Positions 8,154 through 16,765 of a stretch of DNA of 64,000 nucleotides are shown here, in pieces. Made by a program: the position numbers and the translations under genes. The notes beneath the pieces are model-generated. The model had not been told where the DNA came from and did no database searches. It was given only the letters and a program-made list of their open reading frames with translations. This DNA is from an uncultured bacterium (GTDB lineage Bacteria; Bacillota; Clostridia; Oscillospirales; Acutalibacteraceae), in assembly GCA_934875675.1 (NCBI GenBank), contig CAKXIK010000002.1, positions 49,534 to 113,533 of the forward strand, in the 5' to 3' direction. Every line of letters begins with the position of its first letter. Within the stretch, counting starts at the first letter, position 1.

Positions 8154-9908
8154 TTACATCTGATCTACCGGTTCAATCGAAAGAACATCCAGATGCTTCA
8201 GCAGCAAACGGCGTGTCAGTCGGATCAGCGAAATCCAGGTTGCCTTCTTCGCGTCGTCCGGTTCGTCAATGATGCGATTATCGTGGTAAAAACGGGAGAA
8301 TACTGCTGCAAGCTGATAGGCGTTTTCACAGATATAGTTCGGCGCCTTTTCCTGCATGGCACGGCGGAACGTTTCGCCGGTGAGAATAATGCCAAGCGCA
8401 AGCTCGCGTTCCACATCGGTATAAACACCGGAAAACTGCTCACAGGCTTCCTCTTCGCCCAACCGCTTGCAGATGGAATTAATACGCGAAATGGTGTACA
8501 ACAGATACGTTCCGGTTTTGCCTTCAAAGGAAAGGAATTTATCCAGATCAAAAATATAATCCTTAGACGGATTATTGATCAGATCGCCGAATTTGACCGC
8601 CGCTACGCCGATTTTCTGCGCCAACCCCTGCCGCTCGTCATCGGAGACAAAGCCGCTGCTCTGCATCTTCTCATGCGCTGCCTTGGTTGCGGTTTCAATC
8701 AAATCGCTCAGGCGCATGACACCGCCATCGCGCGTTTTATAAGGCTTGCCGTCCGCACCATTCATGGTACCAAAACCGATATGATAAAGCTCGGTGCTCT
8801 GCGGCACAAGCTCCGCCTTTTTTGCACAGCGGAAAATTTGCGTAAAGTGCAGTCCCTGGCGTTTGTCTACCACATACCAGATTTTATCGGGCGCAAAGTC
8901 CTTTTCACGCTGAATAATCGTGGCAAGATCCGTCGTGGCATAGATGCTTGAATTATCCGATTTGCGCACGATGACCGGCGGCATGGGAGCCTTGTCGCTT
9001 TCTTCGGCAACATCTACCACAAGTGCGCCGTCGCTTTCCCGCAGCAGGTTCCTTTCCTGCAGCCGTTTCATCAGCTCGTCAAGATATTTATCGGCATCGC
9101 TTTCGCCGTACCAAAGGTCAAAATCCACACCCAGCTTGGCATAATTTTGCTTCAGATCAGAAACCGAAACGCGCAGAATTTCTTTCCAGAGTGCAAGATA
9201 ACCGGTGCGTCCGTTTTGCAGCTCTGCCGTCACACGGTGCGCAAATGCAGAAAACTCTTCATCCTCTTTGCTCTTCTTGCTTGCAAACGGATAAATTTCA
9301 CAAAGAGTATCGGCATCCAGCTTCGGCACGCTGCCATCCGCCGGAAAATCAGGTGCAAAACATTCCCATTCCGGATTGCGCACCGAAAGCTCTGCAATGA
9401 CCAAGCCGATCTGAAGACCCCAATCTCCCAGATGCACATCGCCCAGCACCTTGTTGCCCGTCGCCTTGGCAAGCCGCTTGAGCGATTCTCCGATGATTGC
9501 CGAGCGCAGATGACCGATATGCAGTGGTTTTGCCACATTCGGTCCGCCGTAATCAATCAGAATGGTTTCGGGATTCTCTGCCTGCTCAATCCCCAGAAAT
9601 TCGTCGGACGAAATGGCGCGGATTCGTTCCAGAATGGCTTCATCACTCAGATTAAGGTTCAAAAAACCGGGCTTCACCATTTCCGCCTTACTGAAAATTT
9701 TATTTTCGCGCAGGATTGCGGCAACCTCCTCCGCAACCATGAACGGAGCCTTGTGCGCCTGTTTTGCCGCCCCAAACGCGCCGTTGCACTGAAACTGGCA
9801 CAGATCCTGCCGATCGGAAACCGTCACGTTTCCCAGCTCACGGTCATAGCCGCACTGTTCAAATGCGTTCGAAACGATCTCGCTGAGCTGCTCTGTCAGT
9901 AATTTCAT
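8154..9908 (-). CDS. argS: Arginyl-tRNA synthetase
   Basis: A class I aminoacyl-tRNA synthetase that charges tRNA-Arg in the cytosol. The 584-residue length is normal. An N-terminal additional domain (residues ~1-110) is followed by GGPNVAKPLHIGHLRSAIIGE, which contains the HIGH motif (PLHIGHL). The central DWGLQIG and YATTDLATI segments are typical of ArgRS. The KMSKS loop is not recognisable in standard form, as is common in this family; TRDGGVMRLSDLI occupies the region. The C-terminal anticodon-binding helical domain ends the protein. GGAAAGGA precedes ATG 9908. It is a single-gene unit with its own promoter. Confidence 0.96.
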   Translation of the reverse strand: MKLLTEQLSEIVSNAFEQCGYDRELGNVTVSDRQDLCQFQCNGAFGAAKQAHKAPFMVAEEVAAILRENKIFSKAEMVKPGFLNLNLSDEAILERIRAISSDEFLGIEQAENPETILIDYGGPNVAKPLHIGHLRSAIIGESLKRLAKATGNKVLGDVHLGDWGLQIGLVIAELSVRNPEWECFAPDFPADGSVPKLDADTLCEIYPFASKKSKEDEEFSAFAHRVTAELQNGRTGYLALWKEILRVSVSDLKQNYAKLGVDFDLWYGESDADKYLDELMKRLQERNLLRESDGALVVDVAEESDKAPMPPVIVRKSDNSSIYATTDLATIIQREKDFAPDKIWYVVDKRQGLHFTQIFRCAKKAELVPQSTELYHIGFGTMNGADGKPYKTRDGGVMRLSDLIETATKAAHEKMQSSGFVSDDERQGLAQKIGVAAVKFGDLINNPSKDYIFDLDKFLSFEGKTGTYLLYTISRINSICKRLGEEEACEQFSGVYTDVERELALGIILTGETFRRAMQEKAPNYICENAYQLAAVFSRFYHDNRIIDEPDDAKKATWISLIRLTRRLLLKHLDVLSIEPVDQM

Positions 9909-10036
9909 ATGATCAACATTCCTTTCCGCCGAACCGCAAAAATTTTATCGGTTTCGGTTGCCGAAATTAGGGCAAAATCATTTTTCTGCCCTCGCCGGGT
10001 CATTCTCTTTTCCCGCAAACGGTCAATTATTTTATT
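9909..10036 (-). other. argS leader with two hairpins, no T-box seen
   Basis: On the reverse strand the leader can form AGGGCA...TGCCCT (9969-9992) and TTTCGG-3-base loop-CCGAAA (9952-9966). Neither is followed directly by a T run. I looked for T-box hallmarks (antiterminator GGTGGTACCGCG-like sequence) and did not find them. Confidence 0.4.
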
Positions 10037-10065
10037 ATTTTACCACACCGCCCCGAACGATGCAA
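10037..10065 (-). promoter_or_regulatory. Promoter of argS
   Basis: Reverse strand TTGCAT (10060-10065), 17-base spacer, TAAAAT (10037-10042). Its hexamers are identical to those of the divergent ispD promoter at 10185. Between the two promoters I see nothing else. Confidence 0.6.
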
Positions 10066-10184
10066 TGCAATCAACATTTTTCTGCAAAGCTTTCATTTTC
10101 TGCTTCAAGCGTATCACCTTCGCTGCACTCTGTCAATTCACTTCTGCCTGTCAACAAAAATTTGGCACCGTTTTTTCACAAGGT

Positions 10185-10213
10185 TTGCATAACCTGCGTG
10201 TGCGTGGTAAAAT
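10185..10213 (+). promoter_or_regulatory. Promoter of ispD
   Basis: TTGCAT (10185-10190), 17-base spacer, TAAAAT (10208-10213), about 60 bases upstream of ispD. Confidence 0.6.
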
Positions 10214-10271
10214 ATCCTTATCATAGTATGTAACAAATGACAGGAACGTCTGTTGAGAAAGGAAGAGTGCA

Positions 10272-10988
10272 ATGATTCTGGGGGCGGTTTTGGCGGGCGG
10301 CTGCGGAACACGGATGGGCGGCGAAGTGCCAAAGCAATTTTTGACACTATGCGACAAGCCTGTTTTGGTGCATACACTGGAGCACTTTTATTCCTGCCCG
10401 GACATTGCAAAAACAATTGTCACCGTACCGGAGGACTGGATGGACTTTACACGTGCGATGCTGCAAAAGCACTTTGCCGATTGCACGCGGTTTACGGTGA
10501 TTCGCGGCGGAGCTGACCGCACCGAATCCCTGTTGCGTGCGGCAGAAGAAGCCGCCCGACTGGATTCCTCTGATGACGCAATTTTGGTTACGCATGACGC
10601 TGCCCGTCCGCTCATCAGTGCGGAACTGATTTTGCAGACGGTGCAAGCAGCGGCAGAGTCCGGCGGGGCAACGGCAGCAATCCCTGCGGTGGATACGATT
10701 GCGGTTTCCGGCGACGGAAAAACCATCGCTTTCACACCCGACCGCGCCACCCTTTGGCAGATTCAAACGCCGCAGACGTTCCGGCTTTCCCTTCTGCGCC
10801 AAACCGCAGCCCTCCTTTCCGATTCAGAACGCACTGCATTGACGGATGCCTGCGGAATTTTTGCTGCACGCGGATTGGCCGTGCGGCTGGTCTCCGCAAG
10901 CCGCAACAATATCAAACTGACCACACCCGGCGATTTAATTTTTGCAGAAGCACTGCTCACACCATCAAATCCAGCAACCTCAACATGA
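10272..10988 (+). CDS. ispD: 2-C-methyl-D-erythritol 4-phosphate cytidylyltransferase
   Basis: IspD transfers CMP from CTP to methylerythritol phosphate in the MEP route to isoprenoids. The 238-residue protein has the nucleotide-binding N-terminus LAGGCGTRMGGEVPKQFL, the HDAARPLIS segment (the usual DAVRP motif, here DAARP), and the IQTPQTFR motif near residue 160. Length and order fit the family. A GAAAGGAAG site precedes ATG 10272. The stop codon overlaps the start of the next gene (ATGA), so the two are translationally coupled. No other MEP genes are in the window. Confidence 0.92.
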   Translation: MILGAVLAGGCGTRMGGEVPKQFLTLCDKPVLVHTLEHFYSCPDIAKTIVTVPEDWMDFTRAMLQKHFADCTRFTVIRGGADRTESLLRAAEEAARLDSSDDAILVTHDAARPLISAELILQTVQAAAESGGATAAIPAVDTIAVSGDGKTIAFTPDRATLWQIQTPQTFRLSLLRQTAALLSDSERTALTDACGIFAARGLAVRLVSASRNNIKLTTPGDLIFAEALLTPSNPATST

Positions 10989-11638
10989 ACGTTGTTTTCA
11001 GGAAAGGTACGGTACGCTGTTCCATGAAAATTAAAATTCCTTATCGCAGCAGCCGCATTTGGCAAGGCATCGCCTATGGGATTTCTGCCACGGTTCTTCT
11101 CTTGATGATCATTGTGCTGTTTCGTTCCGGAAACCCCGCGGCAGCCGGCTGCGCAACTCTTTCCTTGCTGTTTTTTCTCTTTCCGCTTTGGATGTTTATT
11201 AACATTATTGTCCGGTTTGTGCGCAATACCGGATGTTTTTCCATTACCCCGGATGGATTGGAAAATATTTCCCACCCGCTTTCCATTGGCGCAATCGGCT
11301 TGCCTGTCACCATCCGCTTGTTCCCGTGGAGCTGCATTGAATCTTTCCGCATTGACCGCACTGCCGGCGGCGACCGGTTGGTGCTGATGCCCAAGGATCA
11401 GGCTGAATTTCCAAAAGGATATTCCCCCTTTGTGATTTCGCTTCTGGAGCGTGAACAGAACCGGGGAGTTTGCGGATTTACGTTTGACTCCCGCTCTGCC
11501 GATGCAGACCCGGAGCAGCTGCTCCGATTGCTGCAAAAAGAGCTGGATGCATACCGGCGGCGCGATTATCCCGCGGGTTGGCCTGTCCCTCCAGAAGGAT
11601 CCGTCAATACGGATAAAACTGCAGAAAATGATTTTTAA
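10985..11638 (+). CDS. Hypothetical two-helix membrane protein with PH-like C-terminal domain
   Basis: This 217-residue protein starts at ATG 10985, which overlaps the ispD stop as ATGA; this coupling is the main reason for choosing it over ATG 11024. Residues ~25-75 form two membrane helices (GISATVLLLMIIVLF and a following Phe/Leu-rich helix). The rest is a soluble domain beginning SITPDGLENISHPLS, with the beta-strand pattern WSCIESFRIDRTAGGDRLVL that recalls bacterial PH-like (STM3941-type) proteins. That assignment is from pattern only. A charged tail ends the protein. Coupling to ispD does not by itself indicate a role in isoprenoid synthesis. Confidence 0.65.
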   Translation: MNVVFRKGTVRCSMKIKIPYRSSRIWQGIAYGISATVLLLMIIVLFRSGNPAAAGCATLSLLFFLFPLWMFINIIVRFVRNTGCFSITPDGLENISHPLSIGAIGLPVTIRLFPWSCIESFRIDRTAGGDRLVLMPKDQAEFPKGYSPFVISLLEREQNRGVCGFTFDSRSADADPEQLLRLLQKELDAYRRRDYPAGWPVPPEGSVNTDKTAENDF

Positions 11639-11667
11639 TTGACTTTTAAAACCGCAACGGTTAAAAT
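11639..11667 (+). promoter_or_regulatory. Promoter of the mgtE leader transcript
   Basis: TTGACT (11639-11644) begins right after the preceding stop codon; a 17-base spacer and TAAAAT (11662-11667) follow. The transcript would carry about 430 bases of leader before mgtE. Confidence 0.65.
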
Positions 11668-11755
11668 AAAAATAGATTTCCCGCTATTGGGAACCAATTG
11701 CTGCGGCTGATACAACTTTTCAGCCTGCAGACTTTTAACAAAGGAGTTGGGTTTT

Positions 11756-11857
11756 GTGGACGCATCCGGTCGAAGTAGAAACGCCGACAGCAGCTGTCAC
11801 AGACGATGGGCTGCACCGGGCTGCGCATTTGCACAAACCCGCTGCAGCCATCCATAA
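11756..11857 (+). CDS. Candidate leader ORF upstream of mgtE
   Basis: GTG 11756 lies nine bases after AAGGAG (11741-11746) and opens a 33-codon ORF (begins MDASGRSRNADSSCHRRW) whose stop is inside the bulged hairpin. A competing TTG at 11754 in another frame, spaced seven bases from the same site, opens a 69-codon ORF (begins MWTHPVEVETPTAAVTDDG) that runs through the terminator and stops at 11963. The second has early Pro and acidic residues, as in enterobacterial Mg-sensing leader peptides, but this is only a resemblance. I cannot tell which, if either, is translated. Confidence 0.3.
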   Translation: MDASGRSRNADSSCHRRWAAPGCAFAQTRCSHP

Positions 11858-11906
11858 AATTTCAATGCGCAGGATTCTTCACTGGGCTTTGTTGTTTTGC
11901 GTCTAT

Positions 11907-11945
11907 GACAGCCGGATACGGTTTTTTCCGTATCCGGCTTTTGCT
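11907..11945 (+). terminator. Putative attenuator in the mgtE leader
   Basis: A 12-bp perfect stem AGCCGGATACGG / CCGTATCCGGCT with a T6 loop, followed by TTTTGCTGT. The T tract is short, so it may be a moderate terminator. It lies 165 bases upstream of mgtE with no gene ending just before it, which suggests attenuation. Confidence 0.55.
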
Positions 11946-12101
11946 GTCTGCCTTTCGATATGAATTTCAAGTAAAATACTGCATTCGTGTGGGCTGCCTT
12001 ACATTTTATGCGAAATTCGTATGATGACCAAGTAACCGTGAAAATTCCGGGTTACGGAATCACGGGAAATTGCACGTGTGCAGAAAGGCAGGTCAGAAAT
12101 A

Positions 12102-13463
12102 ATGCAGGAAGAACAATATAATTTTGAAGAGCTGTTGGAGCTTGCCGAAAACCGTCAGTTTCGCGAGCTGAAGGCACGTCTGACGGATTTGAACGAGGCG
12201 GATATCGCGGAATTTTTAGAGGAACTGCCCCAGGAAAAAAGCGTGGTGGTATTTCGTACGCTTCCCAAGGAACAAGCCACCGAGGTGTTCGCATTTTTAC
12301 CTTCCGAGGTACAGGGACAGATCATTAACGGGATTACCGATACGGAATTGAAAAACATCGTGGAGGATCTTTATGTCGATGATGCAGTTGATATGTTGGA
12401 AGAGCTTCCCGCAACCGTCGTACGCCGTGTGCTGCAAAACGCCGCACCCGAAACACGGCAGTTAATCAATCAATTCCTCAATTACCCCGAAAACAGCGCC
12501 GGAACTATCATGACTGCAGAATATATCGGGCTGAAAAAGGACATGACGGTGGAACAGGCGTTCGATTATATTCGCAAAAACGGTATCGACAAGGAAACCA
12601 TCTATATCTGTTACGTTACCGACGCACAGCGCCATCTTGACGGCGTTGTGACTGTACGCGATCTTTTGATGAATTCCTATGAAACCGTAATTGAGACAAT
12701 TATGGACAATAACGTCATTCAGGCAGTTACAACAGATGACCGTGAGGACGTTGCGGACATCTTTAATAAATATGATTTGATTGCTCTGCCGGTGGTGGAC
12801 CATGAAAACCGTCTGGTCGGCATTGTTACGGTTGATGACGCGGTCGATGTTATGGAGCAGGAAGCCACCGAGGATATTGAAAAAATGGCGGCTATGCTCC
12901 CGAGCGACCAGCCCTATTTAAAACAAAAAACGTGGATTCTGGCACGCAACCGAATCGTTTGGCTGTTGGTGCTGATGGTCAGCAGCATGATTACCGGAGG
13001 GATTCTGGCACATTATGAAGCGGCGTTTGCCGCACTTCCGCTGCTCGTCACCTTTATTCCCATGCTGACCGATACCGGCGGAAACGCCGGCAGCCAGAGC
13101 AGTACCAGTATTATTCGCGGCATGACACTTGGCGAAATTGAGCTGCGTGATCTTCCCCGTGTGGTCTGGAAAGAAACACGCATTGCGCTTCTCTGCGGAG
13201 CGGTGCTTGGCTTGGTCAATTTCATTCGTTTGATGATTATGTACCCCACACAGCCGCTTGTTTGTCTCACCGTTGTGCTCAGTCTTTATGTAACGGTTTT
13301 GCTTGCGCAGGTAATTGGCTGTATGCTGCCGTTAATCGCTCAAAAACTGCACCTGGACCCGGCAATTATGGCGGCTCCGTTAATCACCACCATTGTGGAT
13401 GCTGTCAGCCTTGTCATTTACTTTCAGATCGCCTGCTCCCTGCTTTCCGCTGTTGTACACTAA
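12102..13463 (+). CDS. mgtE: Magnesium transporter MgtE
   Basis: MgtE is a Mg2+-selective channel in the membrane, gated by cytosolic Mg2+. The 453 residues show the usual order: an N-terminal superhelical domain (residues ~1-125, with repeated LEELP motifs), two CBS domains (~130-255), a connecting helix and five membrane helices. The signature TDTGGNAGSQSS near residue 325 lines the pore. The start is ATG 12102, after AAAGGCAGG at nine bases; an upstream GTG has no site. Gene length is normal. Expression is probably controlled through the long leader upstream. It is followed by a separate regulator gene with its own promoter. Confidence 0.95.
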   Translation: MQEEQYNFEELLELAENRQFRELKARLTDLNEADIAEFLEELPQEKSVVVFRTLPKEQATEVFAFLPSEVQGQIINGITDTELKNIVEDLYVDDAVDMLEELPATVVRRVLQNAAPETRQLINQFLNYPENSAGTIMTAEYIGLKKDMTVEQAFDYIRKNGIDKETIYICYVTDAQRHLDGVVTVRDLLMNSYETVIETIMDNNVIQAVTTDDREDVADIFNKYDLIALPVVDHENRLVGIVTVDDAVDVMEQEATEDIEKMAAMLPSDQPYLKQKTWILARNRIVWLLVLMVSSMITGGILAHYEAAFAALPLLVTFIPMLTDTGGNAGSQSSTSIIRGMTLGEIELRDLPRVVWKETRIALLCGAVLGLVNFIRLMIMYPTQPLVCLTVVLSLYVTVLLAQVIGCMLPLIAQKLHLDPAIMAAPLITTIVDAVSLVIYFQIACSLLSAVVH

Positions 13464-13500
13464 TGCTGCCAGAGAATTCTTTTTATAATAGCACATCACA

Positions 13501-13530
13501 TTTACAAATTAAAGCAAATTGTGGTATACT
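13501..13530 (+). promoter_or_regulatory. Promoter of the ROK regulator gene
   Basis: TTTACA (13501-13506), an 18-base spacer and TATACT (13525-13530), 65 bases before the start codon. Confidence 0.55.
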
Positions 13531-13595
13531 ATTAAATAACAAATTCCATGCGGGCGATGATTCTGTTTTCCGCACGGGTGAAAGGTGGATTCCGG

Positions 13596-14789
13596 ATGAA
13601 GCATCAGGGTTTAAACAGCGAACAGACCAAAAAATCTAATCGGCTGCTCGTTTTAAATTTGCTTTGCACGATGCAAACTGCAACCCGAACGGAGATTACC
13701 AACCGTATTGGTCTTGCAAAAATGACGGTAACCAACATTACCGCCGACTTGCTTGCGAGCGGATTAATTTATGAAAAGGAAACAATTGATCCCAAGCGGC
13801 AGGGAGCCGGACGCAGACAGATGCTCCTGAGCCTTTCGCCGGATTCTCCGGCAGTGGTTGGCATCTGGCTTTCCCGCGATTTTTGCATGGGAATCGTAGC
13901 CGGAATGAACCTGCAGGTTCTGGGCAGAATGCAGATTGATTTTTCTGCAGATGAAACCGCCCAGTCAATTACCACCAAACTTGTGCAGCTGGTGGAAGGA
14001 TTGACCCGCGGACTCAGCCGTAAAATTGCCGGTGTGGGCATCGCTTCGATTGGTCCGCTGGATATTAAGCATGGTGTTATTTTGAATCCGCCGAATTTTT
14101 TCCATATTAAAAACTATCCCATTGCGGACGAATTAAGACTGCGGCTGAATTTGCCGGTTTTTTTGCAGAACGACATGAATGCCGGTGCATTAGCGGAAAA
14201 ATATTTCGGTGCTGCCTGCGAAATGAAGGACTTCGTTTATCTTGGTCTCACTAATGGCATTGGTACCGGAATTGTTGTGCGCGAATCTTTATTTGAAGGT
14301 ACACACGGATTTTCCGGTGAAATCGGCCATATGTCAATCGATTGTAACGGTCCGTTTTGTCAGTGCGGAAACCGCGGCTGTCTGGAAACCTTTGTAAGTG
14401 TGCCAAAAATTATCCGTCAGTTTAACGACGCATTTGGGCGCGACATGAAAACCTTTGCCGAGGTTTGTGATTTCTGCAGCATCACGCCTGAAGCCGACGC
14501 GCTGATGGAAGAAATTTGCAGCAAGCTTTCGGTTGCTCTCGTTAACCTGTGCAACACACTGGATCCGGAAGCTATTATTATCGGTCATGACGGTGCCTTT
14601 TTGAATGACCGTGACTTTCTGCGCATTTCCGAACGCGTTAACAGCCGTGTTCTGGCAAAGGATTGTTCCAATGTTAAGTTTCTTCGCAGCACTTTTGGTT
14701 CGCTTGCACCTGTTTACGGCGCCGCTGTGGTCGTGCTTCGCCGGATTTTTGAGGGAAAGCTGATGTATGACGAAATTTTCCCCGAATAA
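13596..14789 (+). CDS. ROK-family transcriptional regulator (XylR/NagC type)
   Basis: A sugar-responsive repressor of 397 residues. The first ~75 residues form a winged helix-turn-helix (RTEITNRIGLAKMTVTNITADL is the HTH; it spans residues ~35-56). The remainder is a ROK kinase-like fold: an N-terminal lobe, then IGTGIVV, EIGHMSID and the zinc-binding motif CQCGNRGCLE that marks the family. The chosen ATG follows AAAGGTGG at seven bases; a longer reading upstream lacks a site. No sugar genes are adjacent, so the target and effector are unknown. It has its own promoter and a strong terminator. Confidence 0.88.
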   Translation: MKHQGLNSEQTKKSNRLLVLNLLCTMQTATRTEITNRIGLAKMTVTNITADLLASGLIYEKETIDPKRQGAGRRQMLLSLSPDSPAVVGIWLSRDFCMGIVAGMNLQVLGRMQIDFSADETAQSITTKLVQLVEGLTRGLSRKIAGVGIASIGPLDIKHGVILNPPNFFHIKNYPIADELRLRLNLPVFLQNDMNAGALAEKYFGAACEMKDFVYLGLTNGIGTGIVVRESLFEGTHGFSGEIGHMSIDCNGPFCQCGNRGCLETFVSVPKIIRQFNDAFGRDMKTFAEVCDFCSITPEADALMEEICSKLSVALVNLCNTLDPEAIIIGHDGAFLNDRDFLRISERVNSRVLAKDCSNVKFLRSTFGSLAPVYGAAVVVLRRIFEGKLMYDEIFPE

Positions 14790-14807
14790 TGCAGTCATAA
14801 TAAATTT

Positions 14808-14848
14808 GCCCGCGGTATCGTGCAAAAGCAGATACCGCGGGCGTTTTT
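14808..14848 (+). terminator. Terminator after the ROK gene
   Basis: A 12-bp perfect stem GCCCGCGGTATC / GATACCGCGGGC followed by GTTTTTG. It separates the ROK gene from the convergent membrane-protein gene. Confidence 0.9.
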
Positions 14849-14851
14849 GTA

Positions 14852-16534
14852 TTATTCGTAACGGTCGGAGGAAAAGTAACCACGGCTTCCTGTGTAGCTG
14901 GATGCCGGAGAATTGACTTTGCTGAACAAATCTTTGTTTGCTTCCAACAGAGCCTTTGCCCGCAAGGTGGACACATTCATGCTGCGCCAATCCAGCTTGC
15001 AAATTTCCTCATACCGCACATGCAGCAAATACCGTGCGCTGCGTGCCGTATTCACTTCGCCGCTCTGGGCAAGCGTAATCAACGATGGCACAGACTCATC
15101 GCCAAGCTGTTCGAACAGCGCAATATCTGCCTGCTGTGCAGGATTATTCTGATGCCTCTCCGTATTAACCCGGGCAATCAAGGCGTCCGGCACCGCAAAG
15201 TTGAGCGCGAGAAAAAGCACAACCGTAACGGCTATCAGTGCGCGGCCTGCGTGCAGCTTTTTGCAAAACCGCGCCGCCAGCAGAATCAGGAACACACACG
15301 CAAGCAACAGCATAAACCACGAAGTATAAACACGCAGGGGTGTCAATCCGTAGGCATTAATATACATAACCATTTTGGAAAAAGCAGAACCAATCAGCGC
15401 TAACGTAAGCACACTGAGCGCGGTTACACTTGCCTTAACGGTTCCGCCCCGATTATTTTTAGAGCATATTGCGAACAGCAGAAGAATTAAATTAATCGCA
15501 GCAACCACGGTCAACTCAAAAAATCCGCGGCGGGCATATGCCGAATAGACCGTATCCGTTGGCATACTGCCCCACACTGCCGAAAACAGGTAGTTAAACT
15601 GAATCAACAGAAAACAAACATAAATTGTACTGCAGACAAAAATCACGGTGGATGTCACCGTGGAATCAAACGGCAGCTTTCGGTCTTCTTGGGATCTCTG
15701 CTCTTTGGGATAATGCTTGCGCCGAGCGGTATAAAACGCGGAAAAAATAAAAATTCCCAGCAAGAATCCCACCAGTATATCGCCAATCACGCGCCACACT
15801 GTTTGCCCAATGCTGCCGAGCACGGCGTTGACCGCAACTTCGAACGCTTCATCTGCAGAAACCAGCAGCACCATCACAATGGCTGCAATTGGAACCGAAA
15901 TCACAATTCCGAGCAAAATTTTGCGCCATGCCGTTCCAGTTTCAATTTTTTTAGAAGTTCCCATCGTGTGAAAAATCGCATCTGCACTGGAAAACGGCGC
16001 ACAAAACGCGCTGCGCCATAAATCGCGAAAAAATCCTTTTCCTCCATGGCCGAACATTGCCGCAACATGAAGCGACAGGAAAAAGTAAACGCCAAACAAA
16101 TTCAGCGCCCAAAGTGTTCGGTTGGAAAATAATCCAATGCAGCAAACCAGCAGCAATGTCACCACACCGCAAGGCCACCCTGTCAACGGAACAAAATGCT
16201 CATTTCCTTTTCCGTACCAGAACACGATACCGTAAACTGCTGTCACCAACAACACGACTGAAAATCCCGCCTGCGACGGCAAAAATAAAAATTCCCGCAA
16301 TAATGCTCCCAGAAAAATGGCGATTAACACCAGCATGCACTCGCGCCGGTCGGCTTCAAACGGAGGCTTTGGAACCGGCGGGGACGGTTGCCAGGCGTAA
16401 TTTGTCTGAACCGGAGGTGCGGTGGTTACATTGGGCAAAATCGGTGGTGTCTGCGGAACTGGGGGTGTCTGCGGAACCGGCGATGTCTGCGGAACCGGCG
16501 ATGTCTGGTCTGCGGGGTGATAATCTTCGTTCAT
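14852..16534 (-). CDS. Polytopic membrane protein, DUF4153/DUF4173-like
   Basis: A 560-residue protein with a cytosolic Pro-rich N-terminus (residues ~1-70) followed by about a dozen hydrophobic helices. The segment YARRGFFELTVVAAINLILL near residue 330 is the conserved motif of DUF4153/DUF4173 proteins, whose function is unknown. The hydrophilic C-terminal ~120 residues (after the last helix, near ALNFAVPDALIARVN) resemble the short repeat-rich tail seen in some members. ATG 16534 follows GGAAAGGA at eight bases; two in-frame ATGs upstream are too close to or ahead of the site. An 18-bp tandem repeat lies in the N-terminal coding region. Confidence 0.75.
   Translation of the reverse strand: MNEDYHPADQTSPVPQTSPVPQTPPVPQTPPILPNVTTAPPVQTNYAWQPSPPVPKPPFEADRRECMLVLIAIFLGALLREFLFLPSQAGFSVVLLVTAVYGIVFWYGKGNEHFVPLTGWPCGVVTLLLVCCIGLFSNRTLWALNLFGVYFFLSLHVAAMFGHGGKGFFRDLWRSAFCAPFSSADAIFHTMGTSKKIETGTAWRKILLGIVISVPIAAIVMVLLVSADEAFEVAVNAVLGSIGQTVWRVIGDILVGFLLGIFIFSAFYTARRKHYPKEQRSQEDRKLPFDSTVTSTVIFVCSTIYVCFLLIQFNYLFSAVWGSMPTDTVYSAYARRGFFELTVVAAINLILLLFAICSKNNRGGTVKASVTALSVLTLALIGSAFSKMVMYINAYGLTPLRVYTSWFMLLLACVFLILLAARFCKKLHAGRALIAVTVVLFLALNFAVPDALIARVNTERHQNNPAQQADIALFEQLGDESVPSLITLAQSGEVNTARSARYLLHVRYEEICKLDWRSMNVSTLRAKALLEANKDLFSKVNSPASSYTGSRGYFSSDRYE
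16443..16514 (-). repeat. Four 18-bp tandem repeats encoding Pro-rich VPQT units
   Basis: Units at 16443-16460, 16461-16478, 16479-16496 and 16497-16514 (consensus GGCGATGTCTGCGGAACC on the plus strand; the last is degenerate). They encode hexapeptides such as SPVPQT/PPVPQT and keep the frame, so unit number could vary harmlessly. Confidence 0.8.
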
Positions 16535-16603
16535 CAAAACCATCCTTTCCGACTGCAAAAATTCAGTTGGAAGCAAATTCATTTCATGCTGTCTCTGTTC
16601 CCT

Positions 16604-16631
16604 ATTATACCCCGATATTATTGAAAGTCAA
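16604..16631 (-). promoter_or_regulatory. Promoter of the DUF4153/4173-like gene
   Basis: Reverse strand TTGACT (16626-16631), 16-base spacer, TATAAT (16604-16609), 70 bases from the start codon. Confidence 0.65.
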
Positions 16632-16681
16632 GTTTAATTTATCGTTTTACAATAAATTAATTGCTTAACAACTTTTTTCAA

Positions 16682-16720
16682 GCGTGAAAAAGCACGCCGT
16701 GAAATCCACAACGTGCTTTT
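16682..16720 (-). terminator. Terminator after pepF
   Basis: Reverse strand AAAAGCACG / CGTGCTTTT hairpin (16688-16720) running into TTTTTCACG, 46 bases after the pepF stop. Confidence 0.75.
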
Positions 16721-16765
16721 GGTTAAGATGAAACAACTGCAGCTTTTTTGTGATGCTGCTCGGAT

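Larger units (their letters stand above)
11674..12101 (+). other. Long structured mgtE leader
   Basis: The 430-base leader contains, in order, a strong AAAGGAG ribosome binding site with small ORFs behind it, a bulged hairpin (ATGGGCTGCA paired with TGCAGCCAT, about 11804-11851), an intrinsic-terminator-like hairpin (11910-11939) and, after that, an AT-rich imperfect inverted repeat (GAATTTC...GAAATTC, about 11960-12019). I compared it by eye with the M-box (ykoK) Mg riboswitch and yybP Mn riboswitch and saw no convincing match. The architecture is that of a regulated leader for a metal transporter, but the sensing principle is unknown. Confidence 0.5.

Noticed and set aside
9909..10271. Possible T-box before argS (and before proS and lysS)
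   Set aside because: No T-box sequence, specifier stem or antiterminator motif was found; only simple hairpins occur at argS.
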